Positions 26,246 to 35,223 are shown, counted from the stretch's first letter. The stretch is 64,000 bases of DNA from an uncultured Bacteroides sp. (GCA_947173895.1 CAMWGU010000010.1:1-64000), one strand, 5' to 3'. A program made the numbers and translations. The notes: a model not told the origin generated them from the sequence alone.

Positions 26246-28108
26246 ATGAAAAAAACGATTCTGACCACAGCTTTATTTTGTGCTTTTATGGGAGCCCAAG
26301 CACAAGAGTATTATGAGAAGAATGTGGTTTTTCCGGTAGGAGCGACTACAGAGCAAAAAGTAGATATAGCTTCTCGTGTAGTGCCTACACCACAACAGTT
26401 GATGTGGCAACAAATGGAATTTACTTGTTTCCTTCATTTCGGAATCAATACCTTTACAGGTCGTGAATGGGGGGATGGTAAGGAAGATCCGGCTGTCTTT
26501 AATCCTACAGAACTGGATTGTGAGCAGTGGGTACGTGCTTTGAAAGAAGGCGGATTCAAAATGGCCATCATTACTGCCAAGCATCACGATGGTTTTTGCT
26601 TGTGGCCTACTCAGACAACCAAACATTCAGTAGCTTCTTCCCCATGGAAAAACGGTAAAGGAGATGTAGTGCAGGAACTTCGCAAAGCCTGTGACAAATA
26701 TGGGTTGAAATTCGGAGTATATCTTTCTCCATGGGACCGCAATGCTGAATGCTACGGACAAGGGGAAGCTTATAATAAATTCTTTATTGAACAGCTAACA
26801 GAATTGCTTACCAATTATGGGGAAGTACACGAAGTATGGTTTGACGGAGCTAACGGTGAAGGCCCTAACGGAAAGAAGCAGATATACGACTGGGATGCTA
26901 TTTTGAACACAATTCGTCGTTTACAACCTCAAGCTGTTACTGCTATTATGGGTGATGATGTACGTTGGGTTGGTAATGAAGGAGGAATGGGGCGTACCAC
27001 AGAATGGAGTGTGACGGCTTTGAAACCTAATTCTTATCCGGGTTCTGATGAAGAGGTTTATAAAGGGCTCGGCATAAATTCTATGTCCAAGGATTTGGGA
27101 AGTCGCGAATTGATATCTAAGGCTTCGAAATTGTTTTGGTATCCGTCTGAAGTTGATGTCTCTATTCGTCCGGGTTGGTTCTATCATGCCGAACAAGACA
27201 ATCAAGTTCGTTCACTTGCCAACTTGGTGAACATTTATTATCGTTCTGTAGGTTGTAATTCTGTTCTGTTACTGAATATCCCGCCTGACAAACGTGGATT
27301 GGTACACGAGAATGATGCAAAACGCATCAAGGAACTGGCAGAATACATCAAGGAAACCTTTACGGATAATAAGGTTAAGAAAGGAGAGGTGGCATGGACA
27401 GCCAAAGTGGGCGATGCGAAAGAATATAAAATAAAGAAGAATGCCTTGGTTAATACTTTCCTGATTCAGGAGGATATAACAAAAGGTCAACGTGTGGAAG
27501 GCTTTACGGTAGAAGTGTTTGTCAATGGTGCATGGCATCATGTAGCTGAGGGGACTACAGTGGGATACAAACGGTTGTTGACATTCTCGGATATTCATGC
27601 GGAAAAGCTCAGGGTGACTATCACTGGTGCTCGTGGCAATGCCAATATCAGTAATATTGGTTTATACTATGCTGAGCCCTTAGTTGATAAAACCATGAAA
27701 GTAACTCTGAGTGATGTTCCGGTGGATGGTTGGAAAACAGTGGGTATGGATGCAGCCGCAGCCATTGACGGAAAGCAAGAAACAGTGTGGAAAACCGATG
27801 CACTGACTCCTTTGGTAGTTGATATGGGTAAGGAGATGGAAATAGCCGGCTTCAGTTATGCTCCCACACAGGAAGAAGATCTGACAGGAACGATTTATAA
27901 ATACAATTTTTATATCAGTCGGGATGGTAAGAAGTGGACCAAATGTGATGCTACAGGTGAATTTAGCAATATCATGCATAATCCTGTTCCTTGTTTCGTG
28001 CGTTTTGGAAAAACTTATTCGGCTCGTTATTTCAAATTGGAACCTGTTACCGAGATTAATAATAAACAAGTAACTACAATCGGCGAGGTAGGGATATTGT
28101 TGAAATAG
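26246..28108 (+). CDS. alpha-L-fucosidase GH29 with C-terminal discoidin-like region
   Basis: 620 residues, signal peptide MKKTILTTALFCAFMGAQAQ. The catalytic barrel (about 45-370) has LHFGINTFTGREWG, AIITAKHHDGFCLWPT and nucleophile Asp200 in EVWFDGANGEG. The pattern resembles the GH29 subgroup specific for alpha-1,3/1,4-linked fucose of Lewis antigens; this is an inference. The C-terminal 240 residues contain beta domains resembling F5/8-type C carbohydrate-binding modules (KTVGMDAAAAIDGKQETVW, RYFKLEPVTEIN). It is clearly distinct from the two GH29 paralogues at 2.8 and 9 kb. Confidence 0.92.
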   Translation: MKKTILTTALFCAFMGAQAQEYYEKNVVFPVGATTEQKVDIASRVVPTPQQLMWQQMEFTCFLHFGINTFTGREWGDGKEDPAVFNPTELDCEQWVRALKEGGFKMAIITAKHHDGFCLWPTQTTKHSVASSPWKNGKGDVVQELRKACDKYGLKFGVYLSPWDRNAECYGQGEAYNKFFIEQLTELLTNYGEVHEVWFDGANGEGPNGKKQIYDWDAILNTIRRLQPQAVTAIMGDDVRWVGNEGGMGRTTEWSVTALKPNSYPGSDEEVYKGLGINSMSKDLGSRELISKASKLFWYPSEVDVSIRPGWFYHAEQDNQVRSLANLVNIYYRSVGCNSVLLLNIPPDKRGLVHENDAKRIKELAEYIKETFTDNKVKKGEVAWTAKVGDAKEYKIKKNALVNTFLIQEDITKGQRVEGFTVEVFVNGAWHHVAEGTTVGYKRLLTFSDIHAEKLRVTITGARGNANISNIGLYYAEPLVDKTMKVTLSDVPVDGWKTVGMDAAAAIDGKQETVWKTDALTPLVVDMGKEMEIAGFSYAPTQEEDLTGTIYKYNFYISRDGKKWTKCDATGEFSNIMHNPVPCFVRFGKTYSARYFKLEPVTEINNKQVTTIGEVGILLK

Positions 28109-28130
28109 TGTTTTTAAATTGATGAAAGGA

Positions 28131-28174
28131 AAAGAGTCGCATTTGAGTATAGAAAATGCGACTCTTTTTTTCTT
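28131..28174 (+). terminator. terminator of the sulfatase-GH29 transcript
   Basis: AGAGTCGCATTT pairs with AAAATGCGACTCT across a short loop and is followed by a run of T. anSME downstream therefore needs its own promoter. Confidence 0.85.
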
Positions 28175-28192
28175 ATATAAAGAAAATAGGTT

Positions 28193-28200
28193 TATCTTTG
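28193..28200 (+). promoter_or_regulatory. -7 box of the anSME gene
   Basis: TATCTTTG is a perfect TAnnTTTG. The inferred start near 28207 leaves a leader of about 14 nt to ATG 28221. Confidence 0.6.
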
Positions 28201-28220
28201 AATTTGCTAATCTTTAAAGC

Positions 28221-29459
28221 ATGAATGAACGAATGAAAGAAGCAACTATAACCCCTTTTGCGAAACCGCTATATGTAATGGCCAAGCCGGTAGGTGCGGT
28301 CTGCAATCTGGCGTGCGAATATTGTTATTATTTGGAGAAATCGAAACTCTATGAAGAGCAGCCGCGTCATGTGATGAGCGACGAGTTGCTGGAGAAGTTT
28401 ATCAAAGAATATATCGGATCGCAGACTATGCCTCAGGTGTTGTTCACTTGGCATGGGGGAGAGACATTGATGCGTCCTTTGGCCTTTTATAAGAAGGCAT
28501 TGGAACTTCAGAGGAAATATGCGGGTGGCCGTACTATTGACAATTGCATTCAGACCAACGGTACGTTACTGACTGACGAATGGTGCGAATTCTTTCGTGA
28601 GAACAATTTCTTGGTAGGTATCTCTATAGACGGACCTCAGGAATTTCATGATGAATATCGCCGGAACAAAATGGGGCAGCCTTCTTTTTACAAAGTGATG
28701 AAAGGAATCAACCTGTTGAAGAAGCATGGGGTGGAATGGAACGCCATGGCAGTTGTCAACGATTATAATGCGGATTATCCGTTGGAATTCTACCGTTTCT
28801 TCCGCGACGAACTGGACTGTCACTATATACAGTTCACACCCATCGTCGAGCGGCTGTCTTGCCGCACAGACGGATTGCAGCTTTCATCTTTGCAACAGAC
28901 GGACGGTAAGCTGGCTCCTTTTTCCGTCACTCCCGAACAATGGGGTAACTTTCTTTGTACGATCTTTGACGAATGGGTGTTGCACGATGTGGGCAACTAC
29001 TACGTCCAACTGTTCGATTCCACATTGGCCAATTGGGTAGGACAGCAGCCAGGAGTCTGTTCGTTGGCTAAATATTGCGGCCATGCGGCGGTGATGGAGT
29101 TCAATGGTGACGTGTATGCCTGCGACCATTTTGTCTTTCCGGAGTATAAACTGGGAAACATCCATCAGAAAACATTGGTGGAAATGATGTACAGCAAGGA
29201 GCAGGAGGCGTTCGGGGCGATGAAACACAACAGCTTGCCACAACAATGCCTGGGCTGCCGGTACGAGTTTGCCTGCCATGGCGAATGTCCTAAGAACCGT
29301 TTTATGGCAAGCGCGGACGGCGAGGCGGGGTTGAATTATTTGTGTAAAGGGTATTACCAGTTCTTTGATCACGTAGCACCCTATATGGACTTCATGAAAA
29401 AAGAATATCTGTCCGAACGGGCTCCGGCCAATGTGATGGAATGGGCTCGCAACAGATGA
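28221..29459 (+). CDS. anaerobic sulfatase-maturating enzyme (radical SAM)
   Basis: 412 residues. Converts the active-site Ser or Cys of sulfatases to formylglycine without oxygen, in the cytosol before export. The radical-SAM cluster is C28-C32-C35 (AVCNLACEYCYYLEKS). Other blocks are FTWHGGETLMRPLAFYKKA, IQTNGTLLTDEWCEFF and GISIDGPQEFHDEYR. The C-terminal SPASM region carries the cysteines for two auxiliary clusters (KYCGHAAVMEFNGDVYACDH, QQCLGCRYEFACHGECPKNR). One enzyme usually serves all sulfatases of the cell, so its own promoter and separation from the sulfatase operon make sense. ATG 28221 is used; ATG 28233 is an alternative. Confidence 0.95.
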   Translation: MNERMKEATITPFAKPLYVMAKPVGAVCNLACEYCYYLEKSKLYEEQPRHVMSDELLEKFIKEYIGSQTMPQVLFTWHGGETLMRPLAFYKKALELQRKYAGGRTIDNCIQTNGTLLTDEWCEFFRENNFLVGISIDGPQEFHDEYRRNKMGQPSFYKVMKGINLLKKHGVEWNAMAVVNDYNADYPLEFYRFFRDELDCHYIQFTPIVERLSCRTDGLQLSSLQQTDGKLAPFSVTPEQWGNFLCTIFDEWVLHDVGNYYVQLFDSTLANWVGQQPGVCSLAKYCGHAAVMEFNGDVYACDHFVFPEYKLGNIHQKTLVEMMYSKEQEAFGAMKHNSLPQQCLGCRYEFACHGECPKNRFMASADGEAGLNYLCKGYYQFFDHVAPYMDFMKKEYLSERAPANVMEWARNR

Positions 29460-29608
29460 ATGGAAGATAAATTCGGATCGGAGGATGAAAACGGAATAGG
29501 GACCAGAATGTTTCATTCTCCAGTCGAATCGTTGGCATGGAAGTAACGTGTCTGCTTCGGAATGCCATCTTTGTACAAAGGCAATGCCGGAATTATGGCA
29601 AACTCTCC

Positions 29609-29653
29609 TAAAAAATGAGAGGAGCCAAGTCTCTCCGACTTCGCTCCTCTCAT
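29609..29653 (-). terminator. terminator of rpmH
   Basis: ATGAGAGGAGC (29615-29625) and its exact inverse (29643-29653) form a hairpin that on the minus strand is followed by TTTTTT. Confidence 0.85.
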
Positions 29654-29671
29654 AATTCCCGTTCCGATGAA

Positions 29672-29827
29672 TTATTTTCCGTTATATTCATCAGATACAG
29701 TTAATTTCTTGCGGCCTTTTGCACGACGGCTAGCCAATACGCGGCGACCGTTTGCTGTAGCCATTCTTTCACGAAATCCGTGCTTGTTTTTTCTCTTTCT
29801 GTTAGAGGGTTGGAACGTTCTTTTCAT
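29672..29827 (-). CDS. rpmH: 50S ribosomal protein L34
   Basis: A 51-residue, very basic protein read leftward from ATG 29827: begins [18 protein letters not shown], continues [20 protein letters not shown] and ends VSDEYNGK. This is the complete, standard L34 sequence plus the short C-terminal tail seen in Bacteroidetes. It is a structural component of the large ribosomal subunit. It stands alone with its own strong promoter and terminator, and is not beside dnaA here. Divergent from efp, with both promoters in one 200-bp gap. Confidence 0.97.
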   Translation of the reverse strand: MKRTFQPSNRKRKNKHGFRERMATANGRRVLASRRAKGRKKLTVSDEYNGK

Positions 29828-29873
29828 TGTATATACTTATTTTATGTTATTATTCACCATGTGTAACGGGCTG

Positions 29874-29904
29874 CAAAATTAGTGACTTTTTTGAAATAAA
29901 CAAA
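29874..29904 (-). promoter_or_regulatory. rpmH promoter
   Basis: On the minus strand TTTG (complement of 29901-29904), 19 bp, then TAATTTTG (29874-29881). This is one of the best consensus promoters in the window. Confidence 0.7.
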
Positions 29905-29931
29905 GGGATAACTCATTTTTAGTGATTTCTT

Positions 29932-29963
29932 TTTGCGTTTTTTCTTGATTTACATTACTTTTG
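29932..29963 (+). promoter_or_regulatory. efp promoter
   Basis: TTTG at 29932-29935, 20-bp spacer, TACTTTTG at 29956-29963. Start near 29970, leader of about 60 nt. Confidence 0.65.
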
Positions 29964-30028
29964 CACCCGAAATCACCGTAAAGAGTGAATATAATCAGAA
30001 ATAATAATCAAATATAAGCAAAGAAAAT

Positions 30029-30595
30029 ATGATTAATGCTCAAGACATTAAAATCGGAACAGCTATCCGTATGGACGGTAAGTTGTATTTCTGTATTGAC
30101 TTCCTGCATGTAAAACCGGGAAAGGGTAACACATTCATGCGTACCAAATTAAAAGATGTGGTGAACGGTTATGTTTTGGAACGCCGTTTCAACATCGGTG
30201 AGAAACTGGAAGATGTACGTGTAGAACGCCGTCCGCACCAATTTTTATATATGGAAGGTGCAGACTATATCTTTATGAATCAGGAAACATTCGACCAAAT
30301 TCCTATCGCTCGTAATTTGATTAACGGAGTAGACTTCCTGCTGGAAGGAATGGTGGTGGATGTGGTTTCTGATGCTTCTACAGAAACTGTATTGTTTGCT
30401 GATGTTCCGGTTAAAGTCCAAATGAAGATTACTTATACAGAACCGGGGCTGAAAGGCGATACTGCTACCAATACACTGAAACCTGCAACTGTGGAATCGG
30501 GAGCTACGGTACGCGTTCCTTTGTTTATCAATGAAGGCGAAATCATTGAAATTGATACACGTGACGGATCATACGTAGGTCGTGTGAAAGCATAA
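30029..30595 (+). CDS. efp: elongation factor P
   Basis: 188 residues, the normal length. EF-P enters the ribosomal E site and relieves stalling at polyproline stretches. The N-terminal KOW-like domain has the tip loop VKPGKGNTF with Lys32, the residue that is post-translationally modified in many bacteria. Two OB domains follow, ending with the signature EIIEIDTRDGSYVGRVKA. Monocistronic: own promoter upstream and a strong terminator downstream. No lysine-modifying enzyme gene (epmA-like) lies next to it. Confidence 0.97.
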   Translation: MINAQDIKIGTAIRMDGKLYFCIDFLHVKPGKGNTFMRTKLKDVVNGYVLERRFNIGEKLEDVRVERRPHQFLYMEGADYIFMNQETFDQIPIARNLINGVDFLLEGMVVDVVSDASTETVLFADVPVKVQMKITYTEPGLKGDTATNTLKPATVESGATVRVPLFINEGEIIEIDTRDGSYVGRVKA

Positions 30596-30614
30596 TTTAT
30601 CTCTATAATGGGAT

Positions 30615-30650
30615 AAAAAGGCGGAACTTGTTGCAAGCTCCGCCTTTTTT
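30615..30650 (+). terminator. terminator of efp
   Basis: AAAAAGGCGGA (30615-30625) pairs with TCCGCCTTTTTT, with a further inner CTTG/CAAG helix. Confidence 0.9.
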
Positions 30651-30697
30651 ATGTTCCTTTGTGTTCCACCAGTAGTGGATAAATTCAAAATAGAACA

Positions 30698-31687
30698 ATG
30701 AGATATTCTTTTATTATACCGGTTTATAACCGTCCCGAAGAAGTGGATGAGTTGTTGGATAGCCTTACAAGGCAGACAAATAAGGACTTTGAAGTGTGGG
30801 TGGTAGAGGATGGCTCTTCCATTCCTTGCAAGGAAGTGGTGGAGCGTTATGCCGGACGGATGGACGTGCATTATCACTGCAAACCGAATTCCGGTCCCGG
30901 GCAGACACGCAATTGCGGGGCGGAACTGAGCTGTGGTGAATACCTTATTATATTAGATTCCGACTGCATTGTGCCCGAAGGCTATCTGGATGCGGTGGAG
31001 GCAGAGCTAGGGAGCGGGAAGGCCGATGCTTTTGGCGGCCCCGACCGGGCTCATGATTCGTTTACCGATGTGCAGAAAGCCATTAATTATGCCATGACCT
31101 CGTTCTTTACCACCGGAGGAATCCGAGGCGGAAAGAAGAAGATGGACAAGTTCTATCCCCGTAGTTTCAATATGGGAGTACGGGCCGGGGTGTACCGGGC
31201 TTTGGGCGGCTTTTCGGAAATGCGTTTCGGTGAGGATATTGATTTCAGTATCCGTATCTTCAAGGGAGGATATGATTGCCGGTTGTTTCCCGAGGCATGG
31301 GTGTGGCACAAACGGCGTACCGATCTGAAGAAATTCTTCAAACAGGTGCATAATTCGGGTATTGCCCGCATCAACCTCTATAAGAAATATCCCGAATCGT
31401 TGAAACCGGTACATTTGCTTCCGGCTCTTTTCACTATGGGAGTCGTGTTTCTGCTGCTATGTGCGTTTGTTTGCGCTTGGAGCCTGACATTGCTTTTACT
31501 TTTCGCACTCATCATCTGCATTGATTCGGCCGTGCAAAACAAAAGCCTGAAAATAGGGATGTTGTCGGTCTTGGCCTCCTTCATCCAGCTCACAGGCTAT
31601 GGCACCGGTTTCTTGCGAGCATGGTGGAAACGTTGTGTATGGGGAAAAAATGAATTCGCCGCATTTGAAAAGAACTTTTATAAATGA
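30698..31687 (+). CDS. family 2 glycosyltransferase with C-terminal membrane segments
   Basis: 329 residues. A GT-A domain occupies residues 1-235: start MRYSFIIPVYNRPEEVDEL, nucleotide-sugar metal motif ILDSDC, FSEMRFGEDIDFSIRI and a WVWHKRR region. Two hydrophobic segments follow (about 247-285, LLPALFTMGVVFLLLCAFVC onward) and a short cytosolic tail. Such enzymes add sugars to lipid-linked or surface glycans; donor and acceptor are unknown. radC begins 10 nt after the stop, so the genes are probably co-transcribed even though functionally unrelated. Confidence 0.88.
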   Translation: MRYSFIIPVYNRPEEVDELLDSLTRQTNKDFEVWVVEDGSSIPCKEVVERYAGRMDVHYHCKPNSGPGQTRNCGAELSCGEYLIILDSDCIVPEGYLDAVEAELGSGKADAFGGPDRAHDSFTDVQKAINYAMTSFFTTGGIRGGKKKMDKFYPRSFNMGVRAGVYRALGGFSEMRFGEDIDFSIRIFKGGYDCRLFPEAWVWHKRRTDLKKFFKQVHNSGIARINLYKKYPESLKPVHLLPALFTMGVVFLLLCAFVCAWSLTLLLLFALIICIDSAVQNKSLKIGMLSVLASFIQLTGYGTGFLRAWWKRCVWGKNEFAAFEKNFYK

Positions 31688-31697
31688 AAAGATAAGA

Positions 31698-32384
31698 ATG
31701 AGCAAACTTGCCATAAACCATTGGGCGAAAGAAGATCGTCCTCGCGAGAAAATGATGCTGCACGGAGTGGCCACCCTTTCGGATGCCGAATTGCTTGCCA
31801 TCCTGATAGGCTCGGGAAACAAGGAAGACTCGGCGGTGGAACTGATGCGCAAAGTGCTGGGCGACTGTCATAACAGCCTGAATGAACTTGGCAAGTTGAC
31901 AGTAGACGAATTATGCAGTTACAAAGGAATCGGTCCGGCCAAGGCTATTACCATCCTTGCAGCGGCCGAGCTGGGAAAGCGGCGGAAGGAAGAAGAGGTA
32001 AAAGAGCGCAAGGCCATTCTTTGTTCGAGGGATGTCTATCAGTATTTTTATCCGTTGATGTGCGATCTGCCTACCGAGGAATGCTGGATTCTGTTGCTGA
32101 ACCAGGCTTCCAAGGTGATTGACCGGGTGAGAGTGGCTTCCGGTGGACTGACTTCGGCGGCGGTAGACATACGCTGTGTCTTGAGAGAAGCGTTGCTGAA
32201 ACGTGCGGTGGCCATGGCGTTCTGTCATAATCATCCTTCGGGCTCGCTGCGGCCCAGTGTGGAGGACGACCGCTTGACGGAACTTCTGGGAAAGGCGGCA
32301 AAAATGATGAACATAACCCTGATAGATCATGTTATTTTGACTGATGGCAAATTTTATAGCTATGCCGATGAAGGAAGAATATAG
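31698..32384 (+). CDS. radC: RadC/JAB-domain protein
   Basis: 228 residues from ATG 31698; the longer frame from 31599 overlaps the glycosyltransferase and lacks homology. An N-terminal UPF0758-type helix-hairpin-helix region (INHWAKEDRPREKMMLHG, LCSYKGIGPAKAITILAA) precedes a JAMM/MPN metalloprotease-like domain with the motif CHNHPSGSLRPSVEDD. The protein was once linked to DNA repair, but its function is unsettled. No frameshift or missing metal ligand is seen. Confidence 0.93.
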   Translation: MSKLAINHWAKEDRPREKMMLHGVATLSDAELLAILIGSGNKEDSAVELMRKVLGDCHNSLNELGKLTVDELCSYKGIGPAKAITILAAAELGKRRKEEEVKERKAILCSRDVYQYFYPLMCDLPTEECWILLLNQASKVIDRVRVASGGLTSAAVDIRCVLREALLKRAVAMAFCHNHPSGSLRPSVEDDRLTELLGKAAKMMNITLIDHVILTDGKFYSYADEGRI

Positions 32385-32420
32385 AAAATCATTAAATTTG
32401 CAATTAAAACAACGAAAAAT

Positions 32421-32741
32421 ATGGATGCAGATGCCCGTTTAAAGATAGAAGAGCGCATTATAGCCGTGCTGAAAACCGTATATGATCCCGAGATTCCGGT
32501 AAACATATACGATTTGGGACTGATATATAAGATTGATTTGCAAGACGATGGAGAGGTGGCGATTGACATGACGCTGACCGCCCCCAATTGTCCGGCTGCC
32601 GATTTCATGATGGAGGATGTTCGCCAGAAAGTGGATTCGGTGGAGGGAGTCACTTCATCGGTGGTGAATCTGGTGTTCGAACCCGAATGGGACAAGGACA
32701 TGATGACTGAAGAGGCCAAACTGGAACTGGGATTCCTTTAA
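32421..32741 (+). CDS. MIP18/SufT-like Fe-S assembly factor (DUF59)
   Basis: 106 residues, single DUF59 domain: YDPEIPVNIYDLGLIYKIDL and DMTLTAPNCPAADFM, with the conserved cysteine in PNCP. Members (SufT, PaaD, MIP18) help insert iron-sulfur clusters into target proteins. It is placed 36 nt after radC and 12 nt before lpxH, in a run of unrelated housekeeping genes. Confidence 0.88.
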   Translation: MDADARLKIEERIIAVLKTVYDPEIPVNIYDLGLIYKIDLQDDGEVAIDMTLTAPNCPAADFMMEDVRQKVDSVEGVTSSVVNLVFEPEWDKDMMTEEAKLELGFL

Positions 32742-32753
32742 ATAACAGAAACA

Positions 32754-33527
32754 ATGAAGAACGTATATTTTCTTTCCGATGCACATTTAGGTTCCCGGGC
32801 CATAGCGCACGGGCGGACTCAGGAGCGCCGTCTGGTGAATTTTCTGGATAGTATAAAACATCATGCGGCAGCGGTGTATCTGTTAGGAGATATATTCGAT
32901 TTCTGGTATGAGTTCAAGTTGGTAGTGCCAAAAGGATATACCCGTTTCTTGGGGAAGATTTCCGAACTGACCGACTTGGGAGTGGAGGTTCATTTCTTTA
33001 TCGGCAATCATGATATATGGTGTGGCGACTACCTGGAGAAAGAATGCGGAGTGACTATCCACCGCCGGCCGCTCACTTGTGAGATTTACGGCAAGGAGTT
33101 TTTGCTGGCGCATGGCGACGGGCTGGGAGACAAGGACGCCCGGTTTAAATTGTTGCGTACCATGTTTCATAGCACCACTTTGCAGACCCTGTTTTCGGCC
33201 ATTCACCCGCGTTGGAGTGTAGAGCTGGGACTGGAATGGGCCAAGCACAGCCGCCTGAAGCGGGAAGGGGGAAGAGAACCCGAATATATGGGCGAGGATA
33301 AGGAACCGCTAGTGCTGTATACAAAGGAATATCTGAAAACCCATCCTAACATCAATTATTTTATTTACGGTCATCGCCACATTATGCTCGATCTGATGCT
33401 GAGCCGCACTTCGCGCATGCTGATTTTGGGCGACTGGATACAAGATTTCTCGTATGCCGTATTTGATGGCGAAAACATGTTTCTCGAACAATACGTGGAG
33501 GGGGAGAGCCGGCTTTCCGGCCAATGA
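32754..33527 (+). CDS. lpxH: UDP-2,3-diacylglucosamine diphosphatase
   Basis: 257 residues. Calcineurin-like phosphoesterase that cleaves UDP-2,3-diacylglucosamine to lipid X in lipid A biosynthesis, at the inner face of the inner membrane. Metal-binding blocks in order: LSDAHLGSRA, LLGDIFDFWYEF, FIGNHDIWCGDY, LAHGDGLGDKD, YGHRHIML. Length suits the LpxH group of Bacteroidetes. It is the last gene of the rightward transcript; the gap that follows contains array C and a bidirectional terminator. Confidence 0.9.
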   Translation: MKNVYFLSDAHLGSRAIAHGRTQERRLVNFLDSIKHHAAAVYLLGDIFDFWYEFKLVVPKGYTRFLGKISELTDLGVEVHFFIGNHDIWCGDYLEKECGVTIHRRPLTCEIYGKEFLLAHGDGLGDKDARFKLLRTMFHSTTLQTLFSAIHPRWSVELGLEWAKHSRLKREGGREPEYMGEDKEPLVLYTKEYLKTHPNINYFIYGHRHIMLDLMLSRTSRMLILGDWIQDFSYAVFDGENMFLEQYVEGESRLSGQ

Positions 33528-33696
33528 CGGCTATTTCACGAGTGTCTTCTACTGCTTCTGCATAACTACTTTTGTATATTTACTGTCGGGGCTTGTCTTA
33601 TGGTAATGAGGCTTGCCCTTTCTTTCTATATACTTGCTCTCAGCTGTTTCCAAAGTTTTTGAAGGCCTTATGCATACTTGCTTACTTCCTATATAC

Positions 33697-33788
33697 TTCT
33701 TAAAACTTCGGCGATGTTCTATAAAACACCGCCGAAGTTTTATAGAACACCGCCGGAAATCATTAGAACACCGCCGGTGTTTTAAGAA
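33697..33788. repeat. 21-bp phased palindrome array C
   Basis: In the 475-bp gap between convergent lpxH and ackA, AACACCGCCG begins at 33725, 33746 and 33767 and a related AACTTCGGCG at 33704: four units exactly 21 bp apart. Unit 4 is a perfect dyad, AACACCGCCGGTGTT. Ten-bp inverted ends, TTCTTAAAAC (33697-33706) and GTTTTAAGAA (33779-33788), bound the block. Because 21 is divisible by three, both strands stay open here with HRR-type heptads; I do not regard these as genes. Confidence 0.88.
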
Positions 33789-33934
33789 TAGAAGCGGCAA
33801 GCGACAAGTATTCGTGAGGAAACAAAGAAGTTTTCGACCGCAAAGAATGAAGTTTCTGTAGGGCGAGTGCAAACGAAGAAGTGGCTATGGAAACCGAATT
33901 GTTCGGAAAGTAGATAAAGAAATGAACAGAAAGT

Positions 33935-33976
33935 CATAAAAAAAGAGGAGATGGCTGGCTCTCCTCTTTTTTTATG
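33935..33976. terminator. bidirectional terminator between lpxH and ackA
   Basis: CATAAAAAAAGAGGAG (33935-33950) is exactly inverted at 33961-33976 with a 10-nt loop, giving a U tract on either strand. Confidence 0.9.
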
Positions 33977-34002
33977 ATTTGTACGGATTTGACCGGTTGT
34001 GA

Positions 34003-35199
34003 TTATTTGTTCAAAATGGCCAAAGTGTCGCTGGCAATCATCAGTTCCTCGTCTGTCGGGATAACAACTACCTTTACTTTGGAGTCGTCGGCAGAGATGA
34101 CAGCTTCTTCTCCACGAACCTTGTTCTTTTCGGGGTCGATCTTCACGCCCATGAACTCCAGGCCTTCGCAAACTTCGGAACGGCAGTTCATCTGATTTTC
34201 TCCCACTCCGCCGGTGAATAGGATGATGTCTACTCCGCCTAGTGCGGCCGCGTATGCACCGATATATTTCTTGATGCGGTAGAAGTACATCTTCTCGGCC
34301 AGAATAGCTTTCGGATTTCCGGCAGCTACGGCAGCTTCCAGTTCGCGCATATCGCTGGATACGCCCGAAACACCCAAGACGCCGCTTTTTTTGTTCAGCA
34401 AGTTGGAAACACCGGTCGGGGTCAGCCCTTCTTTTTCCATGATGAAGGTCACGGCACCGGCGTCGATGTCACCGCTGCGCGTACCCATTACCAGACCTTC
34501 CAGCGGAGTGAGCCCCATGCTGGTGTCCATGCATTTGCCGTCCTTGATAGCAGAGATGGAACCGCCGTTGCCGATGTGGCAAGTGATGATTTTCTTTCCT
34601 TTCGGATCCACACCCAGGAATTCGCATACTCGTTGTGAAACATAGCGGTGGGAAGTTCCGTGGAAACCATAGCGGCGTACACCATATTTTTCATACAGTT
34701 CGTACGGGATGGCATACATGTATGCGTAGTCGGGCATAGTTTGGTGAAACGCCGTATCAAATACACCTACTTGGGGGACATTGGGCAGAATGGCAGAAAC
34801 AGCATTCACACCTTTCAGGTTGGCCGGATTGTGAAGCGGAGCCAGGTCGTTGCAGGCAATGAAAGCGTCCAGCACTTCTTGGTTCAGCAATACGGATTCG
34901 CTGAAACGTTCGCCGCCGTGCACCATGCGATGGCCCACTGCGTTGATTTCATCCAACGACTTGATGGCGCCATATTCTGGGCTTATCAATGTGTTCAAGA
35001 TGAATTCGATACCGGCAGTGTGTTCCGGAATGTCTTTTTCCAGTATTTTCTTCTCGCCGCCGGGCAAGGTCAGTTTCAGGAAAGAACCTGCCAGACCGAT
35101 TTTTTCAATACCGCCCTGTGCCAGGATTTCTTTGGTAGTCATATCAAATAATTTGTATTTGATGGAAGAGCTACCGCAATTGAGCACTAATATTTTCAT
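34003..35199 (-). CDS. ackA: acetate kinase
   Basis: 398 residues. Makes ATP and acetate from acetyl phosphate in the cytosol, the energy-yielding last step of acetate fermentation. ASKHA-fold motifs: VLNCGSSSIKYKLFD, NAVGHRMVHGGERFS, FDTAFHQTMPDYAYMYAIPY, ITCHIGNGGSISAI, DIILFTGGVGENQ. The gene follows pta by 24 nt on the same strand as one operon. Confidence 0.97.
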   Translation of the reverse strand: MKILVLNCGSSSIKYKLFDMTTKEILAQGGIEKIGLAGSFLKLTLPGGEKKILEKDIPEHTAGIEFILNTLISPEYGAIKSLDEINAVGHRMVHGGERFSESVLLNQEVLDAFIACNDLAPLHNPANLKGVNAVSAILPNVPQVGVFDTAFHQTMPDYAYMYAIPYELYEKYGVRRYGFHGTSHRYVSQRVCEFLGVDPKGKKIITCHIGNGGSISAIKDGKCMDTSMGLTPLEGLVMGTRSGDIDAGAVTFIMEKEGLTPTGVSNLLNKKSGVLGVSGVSSDMRELEAAVAAGNPKAILAEKMYFYRIKKYIGAYAAALGGVDIILFTGGVGENQMNCRSEVCEGLEFMGVKIDPEKNKVRGEEAVISADDSKVKVVVIPTDEELMIASDTLAILNK

Positions 35200-35223
35200 G
35201 ATGTTGTTGTTTGAAGGAAATGA

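Noticed and set aside
31599..31697. N-terminal extension of RadC
   Set aside because: It overlaps the glycosyltransferase end and shows no RadC homology; ATG 31698 gives the normal N-terminus.
33549..33872. Two overlapping ORFs (plus and minus) with HRR heptads
   Set aside because: They result from the 21-bp repeat staying in frame on both strands; no ribosome-binding site or homology seen.
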